From the NCBI GenBank assembly GCA_021162805.1, contig JAGGXZ010000055.1, positions 1-40,530 of the forward strand: a stretch of 40,530 nucleotides of DNA, read 5' to 3'. The stretch is from Candidatus Poribacteria bacterium. GTDB lineage: Bacteria; Poribacteria; WGA-4E; B28-G17. Below are positions 7,432 to 14,921 of the stretch, piece by piece (the first letter of the stretch is position 1; the number at the start of each line of letters is the position of its first letter). The translations under genes were made by a program, and so were the position numbers. The notes beneath the pieces are model-generated. The model searched no databases. It was not told where the DNA came from and worked only from the letters and a program-made list of their open reading frames with translations.

Positions 7432-8526
7432 ATGCTGATGGAGTTTATAACCCTGGGGTGTCTCGTGTTGAACACCGCTTCACCCCAGCCGGCCGATAAG
7501 AGATTGATAGAGTTCGGATGGGATGAACCCGACACAAGCTTCATCAGGGAACATATATCCGAAATGGAGAAAACCCCCTTTGACGGATGTGTCTTCCACG
7601 TCAATTGCCGTAAACCGGACGGTAGCACAGGCAGCTTCACCTGGGAATGCTGGGGTGGAGAGAGGTTCAGCGAAGAAGAGGTGCAACATGCCATTGAAAA
7701 CCTGAAAAACACGCCCTTCCAGCGGTTTAAATACAACTTCCTACGCTTTAACGTCACCCCAGGCGATGTGGATTGGTTCGACGATTTCTCGGCCATAATC
7801 TCCAACGCCAAACTGGCGGCTAAAATCGCCCGCGAAGGGGGATGCAGTGGGGTGTTGTTCGACATAGAGCAGTACAAATTTCCCCTTTTCAACTATCAAA
7901 AGCAGAGGTATCGGGAGGAGAAATCCTGGAACCAATATGCCCTGCAGGTTAAAAAGAGGGGCGGGGAGCTGATGAGGGCCTTTCAATCCGAATATCCCGA
8001 TATCACTATCTTCCTCACCTTCGGATACTGCCTGCCGTGGGTTCAAAGCGATGGAGGAAGGAAAAACCTCGCCGATGTGAGCTACGGGCTGCTTGCACCG
8101 CTGCTCGACGGAATGGTAGAGGCGGCAAACGGCAGGTCGCTCATCGTAGATGGATGTGAGCTCGCCTACCCTTACAAGGATGTCAATAGGTTTGAGCAAA
8201 CCTATAAGATGATGGAGAGGGATGTGCTGAAGATCGTGGCGAATCCCGAAAAATACAGAAAGGTCTTCAGCTTCGGATTCGGGGTATGGATGGATTGTGA
8301 TTGGCGTAAGATGGGATGGCATACGGACGATTTCAGCCGTAACTTCTATACGCCAGAGGAGTTCGAAAGATCGCTATATGCCGCCTTGAAGCGATCCGAT
8401 AGATATGTGTGGATCTATACCGAAAAACCTAGATGGTGGACGGCCTCGGGGAGATCTCAGGATCTTCCTGACGAATACGTTCAGGCCGTCTGGAACGCCC
8501 GAAAAAAGCTAGGAGCCTCGGATTAA
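7432..8526 (+). CDS. TIM-barrel-like hypothetical protein, possible glycosidase
   Basis: About 364 residues. I placed the start at 7432 (GAGGTG 4 bases upstream); a second ATG at 7438 has better spacing, and a longer in-frame reading from 7312 would run through the lipoprotein gene and the terminator. The N-terminus is mildly hydrophobic and could be an export signal. The body has alternating strands and helices with aromatic and acidic motifs at strand ends: GWDEPDTSFI, FDGCVFHVNCR, GVLFDIEQYKFPLF, IFLTFGYCLPW, YVWIYTEKPRWW. The acidic GVLFDIEQY resembles the strand-4 end of clan-A glycosidases, but I cannot assign a family. Related proteins of unknown role are known from uncultured bacteria rich in polysaccharide enzymes. 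Confidence 0.65.
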   Translation: MLMEFITLGCLVLNTASPQPADKRLIEFGWDEPDTSFIREHISEMEKTPFDGCVFHVNCRKPDGSTGSFTWECWGGERFSEEEVQHAIENLKNTPFQRFKYNFLRFNVTPGDVDWFDDFSAIISNAKLAAKIAREGGCSGVLFDIEQYKFPLFNYQKQRYREEKSWNQYALQVKKRGGELMRAFQSEYPDITIFLTFGYCLPWVQSDGGRKNLADVSYGLLAPLLDGMVEAANGRSLIVDGCELAYPYKDVNRFEQTYKMMERDVLKIVANPEKYRKVFSFGFGVWMDCDWRKMGWHTDDFSRNFYTPEEFERSLYAALKRSDRYVWIYTEKPRWWTASGRSQDLPDEYVQAVWNARKKLGASD

Positions 8527-8527
8527 A

Positions 8528-8712
8528 ATGAATGAGCTTGAAGCAAAGGTTCAGAAGCTGGAAACCCTCCTCAGCGTCGCCAAGGAGTTAACCTCGCAGC
8601 TGGACCTGGATAAACTGCTCGACACCATCATGAAGTGCGAAAGTTCATGGGGAACGCGCCTCAGTTTGATGACCTGACGCTTCTGATCCTAGAGGCGGTC
8701 ATATCTCGTTAA
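8528..8712 (+). pseudogene. GAF-SpoIIE phosphatase remnant with internal deletion
   Basis: The first 35 codons from the ATG at 8528 read MNELEAKVQKLETLLSVAKE and then LDLDKLLDTIM, the usual beginning of a GAF-domain signalling protein. From about 8632 the homology continues in another frame as EVRKFMGNAPQFDDLTLLIL and stops with TAA at 8710-8712. That is the C-terminus of a PP2C/SpoIIE (RsbU-type) serine phosphatase (the GNAPQFDDLTLL motif carries the metal-binding aspartates). So a gene that normally spans about 400-600 codons has kept its two ends and lost the middle, with a frame change at the join. It starts two bases after the upstream stop codon. No functional product is expected. Confidence 0.75.
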
Positions 8713-8742
8713 ACGTTCTAACGTTTAACGTGCCAACGTTGA
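8707..8742 (+). repeat. Palindrome with short AACGTT-type tandem repeat
   Basis: CGTTAAACGTT (8707-8717) and AACGTTTAACG (8720-8730) form a perfect 11-bp inverted repeat with a 2-base gap. ACGT cores recur at 8713, 8721, 8728 and 8736, a 7-8 base period. The element overlaps the stop codon of the phosphatase remnant and ends just before the next gene. No T-run follows. It could be an operator, a cruciform or a short tandem repeat; I cannot tell which. Confidence 0.6.
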
Positions 8743-8750
8743 ATAAGGGG

Positions 8751-10235
8751 ATGGTCCAATTGAGAGGGAGCCAAAGGCTTTTGGGTTTTCTCAAAAAAGC
8801 GCGGAGGCGAATCGTTCTGATGCGCGTGATCCGATCGCTCGATCTATCCATACCGATAGCCGTAGGTTTGATCATTATTTGGGTCTCAGCTTCTCTTTTC
8901 CTAAATCTTCCCGGATCGTTTCTGCCACTGATGATCTCATTTCTCCCCATCTGGTTTCTGATAACGCTATTCCGAACCAGAAGGTTGGGTCCAATCGCTG
9001 TGGAAATGGACAGGATATTTGAGCTGGAAGAGAGGGTTTCCACCGCTTACGAGATCGCATCCGGAAGGATCCAAACCCATCTCGGCGATCTGGTTATAGC
9101 CGATGCCCTGAAGCACCTTGAACGAATCGATCTGAAAACGAAGCTTCCGCTTCGGCTTCCCAAAAGGGCTATCATCTCCCTGTTGTTTATCCCGATGATG
9201 TTCTTGGCCGTTCGTCTCATCCCGCACCATATGACCCCGAGGATAAACCCGAGAGAGAGTGAGGCGATCGCTGAAGTTGCGAAATCCCTCTCGCTATTGC
9301 CCGCTGAGAGGCTTAGTTCCGAAGAGCTGACGAAAAACCTCCGGCGAACGGTGAAAATCATGCGCGACGGCCACCTCGATAAGACCAAAGCGCTGAAAAA
9401 GCTTGCTGAGCTCGAATCGGATGTGGAGCGACAATACAGGAAGGCATCTCAAGCCGATGAGGCTATGAAGGAGATCTCACAGATCCTCAAAACCTCCCTG
9501 CCTTTCACCCCAAAATCTATCGACAGATCCTCTAGAATCATCGAAAAGGTGGCGTCAGATCTCGAAAATGATAGGATACCCCCCGAGATGCTCCCTCAAC
9601 TCGAAAGGGCTTTAAGGACGCTTTTTGAAAGGCTTAAGATACTGGACGGTGATCTGGCGAAAAATCTAGATAAGGCATCCCAAAACCCGCTTTCCCCCGA
9701 ATCGCTGCGTGATCTCGCCCGGGCGCTGACCGAATTCGAGTCTAAGGTCGATGATCTTCAGATCTTGAAGATGATGTTGACCAGGATAAGGGAGGGTGAA
9801 CTACGGATAGGCATGCTCGGCTTGGAAGGGGAGAAACCTGAGGGTAGGTTCGCGTCAAAAGAGGGCCTCCCAGACGGGGAAGGTGGGAGAGGCGAAGCCA
9901 TCGGGGGGAAGGTCTCAGGCGGAGGAGAGTTTACCCCTTCGGGCAAGGCAAAGGAGGTGAGCGGGGAGAAATTCACATCGGGAGAGGAGAAAAGAGCTTC
10001 ACCCCCGATCGGGAAAGGTAAATTCGAGCTCCCCTCAACGGCGGAAGGGGGCGGACGAAGATCCGGTAGGGAGGCCGGAGGAAAATACAGGGTTAAATCC
10101 GTGCTGCCCGATAGCAGGACGATCGCCGAGGCATATAAAGCGGCCGAAAGCTTCATCTCCTCCGGAAGGATTCCCCCACTTTACAGGGAGGTAGTCAAAA
10201 GATACTTCGATCTACTGGCGGAGGGAAGCAGATGA
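8751..10235 (+). CDS. Membrane protein paired with MoxR ATPase
   Basis: About 494 residues, unknown function. A basic N-terminus is followed by two close membrane helices (around IPIAVGLIIIWVSASLF and FLPLMISFLPIWFLITLF) and a third near IISLLFIPMMFLAVRLIP. A long helical cytoplasmic or periplasmic part comes next, then a Gly/Ser/Glu-rich linker (about 360-440) and a conserved-looking tail (YKAAESFISSGRIPPLYREV). Its stop overlaps the MoxR start by ATGA. In many bacteria MoxR ATPases are encoded beside such membrane proteins together with DUF58 and VWA proteins; the latter are absent here. The start is uncertain: ATG 8751 abuts AAGGGG, TTG 8760 has that site at ideal spacing, and GTG 8730 lies inside the palindrome. 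Confidence 0.7.
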   Translation: MVQLRGSQRLLGFLKKARRRIVLMRVIRSLDLSIPIAVGLIIIWVSASLFLNLPGSFLPLMISFLPIWFLITLFRTRRLGPIAVEMDRIFELEERVSTAYEIASGRIQTHLGDLVIADALKHLERIDLKTKLPLRLPKRAIISLLFIPMMFLAVRLIPHHMTPRINPRESEAIAEVAKSLSLLPAERLSSEELTKNLRRTVKIMRDGHLDKTKALKKLAELESDVERQYRKASQADEAMKEISQILKTSLPFTPKSIDRSSRIIEKVASDLENDRIPPEMLPQLERALRTLFERLKILDGDLAKNLDKASQNPLSPESLRDLARALTEFESKVDDLQILKMMLTRIREGELRIGMLGLEGEKPEGRFASKEGLPDGEGGRGEAIGGKVSGGGEFTPSGKAKEVSGEKFTSGEEKRASPPIGKGKFELPSTAEGGGRRSGREAGGKYRVKSVLPDSRTIAEAYKAAESFISSGRIPPLYREVVKRYFDLLAEGSR

Positions 10236-11206
10236 ACGAGGAGAGACTCCACTGGTTCCGCCAAAACGCTGAGAGGGTCAAAGCTGAGATAGGTAAGGTT
10301 ATAGTCGGGCAGGAGGATGTGGTGGAGGGCATACTGCTGTGCCTGCTTGCAGGCGGCCATGTGCTTCTGGAGGGTGTCCCAGGGGTCGGCAAAACCAAGA
10401 TCGTCAGGACGCTGAGCGCCGTCTTAGACCTTAAATTCTCCAGGATACAGTTCACGCCCGATCTGATGCCTGCCGATATAACAGGGACGGAGATATTGAT
10501 CGAAAATCCCGATGGCGGAAGAAGTTTCAGATTTCAGCCCGGCCCGATCTTCGCCAACGTCATATTGGCCGATGAGATAAACCGAGCCACCCCCAGGACA
10601 CAGTCCGCCCTGCTCGAGGCTATGCAGGAGAGACAGGTGACGGTCTCCGGGAAAAGCTATAAACTGGATGAACCGTTCATCGTGCTGGCAACCCAAAACC
10701 CTATCGAGATGGAGGGCACTTATACGCTTCCTGAAGCTCAATTGGATAGGTTCACCTTCAAGCTGAAGGTCAGTTACTCCTCTCATGAGGAGATGCGCGA
10801 GATCCTGCGGAGAACCACCTACGGCGAGGAGCCGATGCCCGAAAGGGTGATCGGGGCGGAGGAGATAATGGAGATGCGAAAGCTGGTCAGGGATGTGCCC
10901 GTGGCCACCCATGTGGAGGATTACATCATAAATCTGGTCAGGATGACACACCCTTCGCAGGATGCCCCGGATATCGTTAGACGTTACGTGGAATACGGAT
11001 CCAGCGTCCGAGGCGCACAGGCGATAGTGCTCACGGCCAAGGCGAGGGCGTTATGCAGGGGCAGATATAACGTGTCGCTCGATGACGTCCATGCCGTGGC
11101 GATGCCCGCCCTGAGACACAGGATAATCAAAAGCTATGAGGCGGAGGTCGAGGGGATAGACGCGGATCGGATAATAGACGAACTACTGGAGAGGGTAGGA
11201 CGGTAG
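10232..11206 (+). CDS. MoxR-family AAA+ ATPase
   Basis: This 324-residue protein is a full-length MoxR-type AAA+ ATPase. Walker A is GVPGVGKT (residues 48-55) and Walker B is ILADEINRA (about 111-119), followed by the hallmark TPRTQSALLEAMQERQVT. Sensor 1 lies in VLATQNPIEMEGTYTLPEAQ, the arginine region is LDRFTFKL, and a C-terminal lid domain ends in MPALRHRI. MoxR proteins are chaperone-like and act with VWA-domain partners in assembly of metalloenzymes or envelope complexes. Here the only partner is the membrane protein upstream, whose stop codon overlaps this start. The MFS gene begins 16 bases downstream and may be in the same transcript. Confidence 0.93.
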   Translation: MNEERLHWFRQNAERVKAEIGKVIVGQEDVVEGILLCLLAGGHVLLEGVPGVGKTKIVRTLSAVLDLKFSRIQFTPDLMPADITGTEILIENPDGGRSFRFQPGPIFANVILADEINRATPRTQSALLEAMQERQVTVSGKSYKLDEPFIVLATQNPIEMEGTYTLPEAQLDRFTFKLKVSYSSHEEMREILRRTTYGEEPMPERVIGAEEIMEMRKLVRDVPVATHVEDYIINLVRMTHPSQDAPDIVRRYVEYGSSVRGAQAIVLTAKARALCRGRYNVSLDDVHAVAMPALRHRIIKSYEAEVEGIDADRIIDELLERVGR

Positions 11207-11221
11207 CGGGGATAAGACGAG

Positions 11222-12361
11222 ATGAAGAGGAACAGGATCGCCAGCATAGTGACGTTGAGCCTCGCTCATTTCAACTGTGACGGATATCTTAACTTCATCC
11301 CGCCCCTCTGGCCGGTCATAAAGACGGTATATGGGCTGAGCAACACCGGAGTTGGTTTTCTCACTGCCCTTCTCTCCATCACGGCCAATTTCGGTCAGCT
11401 CATATTCGGATATCTCACCGATAGGTTACGTCCGTACGGTCTGATCCTGGCCGGCGTGTTGATGACATCGGTCTTCATCAGCACCTTAGGTTTTGCCCCG
11501 ACCTCAGTTGGCCTTGCCTTTTTCCTGCTGATGGCAGGGGTGGGGATAGCTTTATTCCATCCCCGCGCCGCGGCTTTAGCCACCGGGCTGGCCCGAGGAC
11601 AAGCGGCTTTTGGGCTCTCCGTATTCGGAGGAGGCGGCACGTTGGGTTATGCCGTAGGTTCGCTGATAGGGGTATCGCTCTATCAGCATTTCGGCACACT
11701 TAAAGGGCTACTTCCATCGCTGATATTCGGATTGGGAGTGGCCGTCGCTGTGCTCATCGTCAATCCCGAAGGCGCTGAGGAGAAGGTCGAGATTAACTTT
11801 GCTCTGCGCCGACATCTACTGCCTCGGATATCCCAGATAGGCCCGATATTCGCCGTGATATCGCTCCGTTCGGCCGCTATAACCGCCTTCGTGAATTTCA
11901 TGCCGATACTTTTGAGAGCCAGAGGGGCCTCCTTGAGCGCCGGTGGTGGCGCCGTCTTTCTGTTCGTGGCGGGCACGGCGGTCGGCTCCATCGTCGGAGG
12001 GAAACTGGCGATGAGGATGAGCGAGAGGTTTCTGACCGTAATCACGTTATTGTTGTCCAGCCCTCTACTGTTGGCATCTGTTCTCACGAGGGGGATAGCG
12101 CTTTTCGCATGCCTTTTCATGGCGGGATTCATGTTACGCTGTGCCGATTACGTCAACATCGCCCGAACTCAGGCGATCGTTCCGGAAGGAGCCAGCCTGG
12201 TGGCAGCTTTGGGCATGGGCGGTGCATGGGGTATAGCCGGATTGATCGCCCCCGTGGTGGGGAAGACGGCGGATCTTTATGGAGAGGTGATCGCGCTTGC
12301 TTGGAGCGCCGGACTGCCCATAGCAGCAGCACTGGTCGCCTCAGCGGTGAAATTCAGGTGA
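11222..12361 (+). CDS. MFS transporter, fosmidomycin-resistance-like
   Basis: This 379-residue protein has about 12 hydrophobic segments, typical of the major facilitator superfamily. The first half includes the loop-2 signature region (FGYLTDRLRPYG) after helix 2 and RAAALATGLARGQ in the middle of the N-terminal bundle. The general layout (NCDGYLNFIPPLWPVIK in helix 1) resembles the FSR/fosmidomycin-resistance type, but the substrate cannot be read from sequence. The ribosome site is weak. It lies 16 bases after the MoxR gene, and its last 21 bases overlap the end of a convergent minus-strand remnant. Size and termini look intact. Confidence 0.85.
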   Translation: MKRNRIASIVTLSLAHFNCDGYLNFIPPLWPVIKTVYGLSNTGVGFLTALLSITANFGQLIFGYLTDRLRPYGLILAGVLMTSVFISTLGFAPTSVGLAFFLLMAGVGIALFHPRAAALATGLARGQAAFGLSVFGGGGTLGYAVGSLIGVSLYQHFGTLKGLLPSLIFGLGVAVAVLIVNPEGAEEKVEINFALRRHLLPRISQIGPIFAVISLRSAAITAFVNFMPILLRARGASLSAGGGAVFLFVAGTAVGSIVGGKLAMRMSERFLTVITLLLSSPLLLASVLTRGIALFACLFMAGFMLRCADYVNIARTQAIVPEGASLVAALGMGGAWGIAGLIAPVVGKTADLYGEVIALAWSAGLPIAAALVASAVKFR

Positions 12362-12640
12362 TTCCCTGTAAGCTCGGTCTATGTTCCCTTTCCCCTTCTT
12401 CAGGACTTTAATCCCCTCTGCTATGAAGTTCCTCGTCAATCGATACCCTTTTGGCAGTACGAAATTCCTGATGAAGCTCGATTGGGGATCTTCGTCTATC
12501 AGGCCGATCCCGTAACCCCTCCGCTCAATCTCCAGAACAACTCTTGAGTTACCGTAGGCACGGCTTGAATGTCTAGGACTTGATCCTGGAAGAAGCATCT
12601 CAATCAGCGCTTTATCCGGATTGCACTCAACACAGATCAT
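12341..12640 (-). pseudogene. TOPRIM-like partner of the AAA ATPase, probably truncated
   Basis: This 99-residue frame begins ICVECNPDKALIEMLLP and contains YGIGLIDEDPQS. The glutamate followed by a D/K-rich helix and the later DxD after a hydrophobic strand match the order of metal-binding motifs in a small TOPRIM-like domain. Proteins of this kind that sit beside OLD/AAA_15-type ATPases are usually about 170-200 residues, so the C-terminal half appears lost; the tail (KVLKKGKGN and onward) does not look like it and runs 21 bases into the convergent MFS gene. The ATG has AAGGAG close by and overlaps the end of the ATPase frame by 14 bases, the arrangement of an operon. I call it a remnant with moderate confidence; a short intact protein cannot be excluded. 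Confidence 0.5.
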
Positions 12641-13236
12641 CCTTCTCCTTTAAGAGCTCAAACGGATCGGTTTCCAGCAGCATCATAAGCTCCTTATTTT
12701 CCAGAGCCCTCACTCTCGTTTGATAATCTCGGTAGTATGTTAAGAAGACTACCAAATCGCCCTCAGGGGCCTTCTCGATGAGGGGTATGAGGAAGTAAGA
12801 GTTATGGGTCGAAATGAAGAACTGATTATTGCCCTTGTCGAGCGCTATCCTCTCAGATAGCAACTTTGTATAGGAGGGGAAGGCATGAGATTCGGGTTCC
12901 TCAAACACCAAGACCGAGTCTTCGTTCGATTCGATCGCTGTCAGGTAAAAGATAGTTCTCTGGATCGTGCTCGACAGCAGTGAATAATGTAGCAGAATCA
13001 GCTCGTCCTTTTCCAATATGACCCTGAAGCTTCCCTCATTCGGAGAGGTTCTCACATCGTATAAACTCCCTTAAATTTGCAAAGCTTCCATATGCGCCGA
13101 ATGACAGGAACCCCAACGCCTCCAATATATTTGATTTCCCGACATTCGGTTCGCCGATGAAAACGTTTATCCTCTTAGGATATAGGCTTAAATCCCGTAT
13201 GGATTTGAAATTCCTAACCCTGAAGTTCTTCAACAT
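12627..13236 (-). pseudogene. AAA (OLD/AAA_21-type) ATPase with internal deletion and frameshift
   Basis: The first part (from 13236) reads MLKNFRVRNFKSIRDLSL and then the Walker A GEPNVGKSNILEALG, the typical start of an SMC/OLD-like AAA_15/AAA_21 ATPase. It runs into a stop at 13036-13038 after FIRCENLSE. In the next frame, from about 13055, the homology resumes with STIQRTIFYLTAIESNEDSV, Walker B VLVFEEPESHAFPSY and the switch histidine region FFISTHNSYFLIPL, ending at 12627. Complete relatives carry roughly 100 or more extra residues between these parts, so the middle has been deleted and the frame broken. It follows the AlbA_2 gene directly and precedes the TOPRIM-like frame. GGGGA is 5 bases before the chosen ATG. 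Confidence 0.75.
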
Positions 13237-13250
13237 ACCGGTCCCCATCT

Positions 13251-14417
13251 TCAACCTTCTACATCGATCTGCTTTTTGGTTAAGATCACGTGAAACTCAA
13301 AATCACGTTCGTAAAACTCAGGCTCCTTCCCGACATATTCCCTCATCAACCTTATCATTCTCACTATCCCAGTTCCGATCTGCCCCATAAATCCTCTCTT
13401 CGTGAGAAACGAGACTACGGTGGGATTCCTCTCAACATGTATGCCGTATCTTATGTTCTCCACCGTCACGGTGTTCGGAAGCCTTCCAGGGCTTCTCACC
13501 TCGATTCTATCGTCGAAGATGAAGATCCTTATATGTGACCGGATGGAGTAATCCCTATGTGCCACGGCGTTCACCACCGCTTCCCTCAGAGCTTCAAGCG
13601 GGATCTCGTGTATATCTTTTCTCTTGAACCCCTCTATCCTCCCCGCCACTTTGATGTGGCTCTTGAGCACCCTCTCCGCCTCCTCGAGCTGCTCGAAGAG
13701 CGTTCCGGTTATCTCCTTCTGATCCAGCAATCTCTCGCCGATCTCCTTTCCCTCAAATCTCACGATATGGATCTTCGCCCATGGGAGATACCTCTGAGGT
13801 TCCCTGGCGAAGAGGATCACACCTGCGGTGGTGAGTAATCCCTCATCGTTCATCAGCTTCATGTTCACGAGGACGCGCTCCACCTCGACCCCCTCCTCGT
13901 CGAGAGTTCGCCCGAACGTTTCCCTGAAGAAGCCCTCGAACGAGCGGATGTCCAGGTCCCCGATGGAGGTTTCGGGGATAGGTATCTCGTCGGGATTTAG
14001 AGCCCTCGCCTCCTGGAATATCCTGAGCAGCTCCTCTCTTGTCGCCTGTCTTCTGCCTGAGGACGTCCTTATGTAAAATATCCCTCGGTTTGTCCGGTAA
14101 GGTCTCTGTCCGCCCTGAGGGATATGGACGACGATGACGATCCTAGCATCAACCTTCACCTTCTCCTGAAAACAGGTGATGGGGGGTTCACAGTTGTTGA
14201 AGCTTATCTGGTCAACCCTCTGCATCAGCCTATCCGGATCTCCGACTCCTATTATCTCCCCCTCGTCGGAGACGCCGATTATGAGCTTTCCCCCTTGAGC
14301 GTTGGCGAAGGCGACGAGCGAGGCGGCTATATCCTCGGGACGTGCCCTTTCGTCCTTGAACTCGGTGAAGGCATCTTCACCTTTTTCAACTATCTCCTGA
14401 AGCTCTCTCACCTTCAT
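13251..14417 (-). CDS. AlbA_2 domain protein with GHKL-like ATPase domain
   Basis: This 388-residue protein has an N-terminal AlbA_2 (Schlafen-type) domain, about residues 10-130: FTEFKDERARPEDIA, FANAQGGKLIIGVSDEGEI and later RTNRGIFYIRTSSGRRQAT. A central region follows, then a C-terminal HATPase_c_4-type domain with EALREAVVNAVAHRDYS and RSPGRLPNTVTVENI and the lid-like GTGIVRMI. Proteins of this build are annotated as putative transcriptional regulators or RecG-like ATPases, and AlbA_2 domains also occur in anti-phage loci. It looks complete. It lies immediately upstream of the degenerate ATPase/TOPRIM-like pair on the same strand, so all three may have been one accessory operon. Confidence 0.85.
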   Translation of the reverse strand: MKVRELQEIVEKGEDAFTEFKDERARPEDIAASLVAFANAQGGKLIIGVSDEGEIIGVGDPDRLMQRVDQISFNNCEPPITCFQEKVKVDARIVIVVHIPQGGQRPYRTNRGIFYIRTSSGRRQATREELLRIFQEARALNPDEIPIPETSIGDLDIRSFEGFFRETFGRTLDEEGVEVERVLVNMKLMNDEGLLTTAGVILFAREPQRYLPWAKIHIVRFEGKEIGERLLDQKEITGTLFEQLEEAERVLKSHIKVAGRIEGFKRKDIHEIPLEALREAVVNAVAHRDYSIRSHIRIFIFDDRIEVRSPGRLPNTVTVENIRYGIHVERNPTVVSFLTKRGFMGQIGTGIVRMIRLMREYVGKEPEFYERDFEFHVILTKKQIDVEG

Positions 14418-14483
14418 GATTTTACCTTCTTGCCTTTCCTGCCAGGATTATAGAGTCCCCCTGATCGGATGTCAAGCGACAGC

Positions 14484-14850
14484 TCACCTCCGCGGCCGGA
14501 GGAGTAACGCCCAGTCTCTGGCGTCGGGTTTCTCGAAACTCACACTTTTGCCGCCGGAGCAGGTGAACTCCTTGAGATACCGTCCCGTCCTGGGATCGTA
14601 AAAACGCCCCACAAACGTTCTGCCGTTGATGTGAGATAGATCAAGTGTGAAGGAACTCCCGGAGATCGAATACACGGCATACTCCTTCCCCGGGTTTGCC
14701 AGGCAGCCGGTAATCTATGTTCGGGTTTTGAAGGATGCATTGGGTTCCGCTGTCGCCGACTAGAAGAAGCGTTTGGCCCTCATATCGGACGTAATGCCCG
14801 TTTGGACTTAAGGCGATTAACAGCATCATCCAGGCTACCGTCGGTATCAT
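14484..14850 (-). pseudogene. Apiosidase-like glycosidase remnant with internal deletion
   Basis: From the ATG at 14850 (GGGAGGTGA upstream) the frame reads ALSPNGHYVRYEGQTLLLVG and CILQNPNIDYR, the characteristic N-terminus of DUF4038/apiosidase-like (beta/alpha)8 glycosidases. Near 14712 the homology jumps to another frame as CLANPGKEYAVYSISGSSF and continues TLDLSHINGRTF, VGRFYDPRTGRYLKEF, ending with RDWALLLRPRR and a stop at 14484. That is the C-terminal beta-sandwich (collagen-binding-like) domain that closes the same enzymes. The several-hundred-residue barrel is absent, so no activity is expected. The ribosome site is intact, so the loss may be recent, or it may be an assembly collapse. 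Confidence 0.75.
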
Positions 14851-14921
14851 CCTCGATTCACCTCCCTACATGATCGAAAAGTGTCTGCCACGAGCATATG
14901 GCACACCTACAAACGCGAAAA

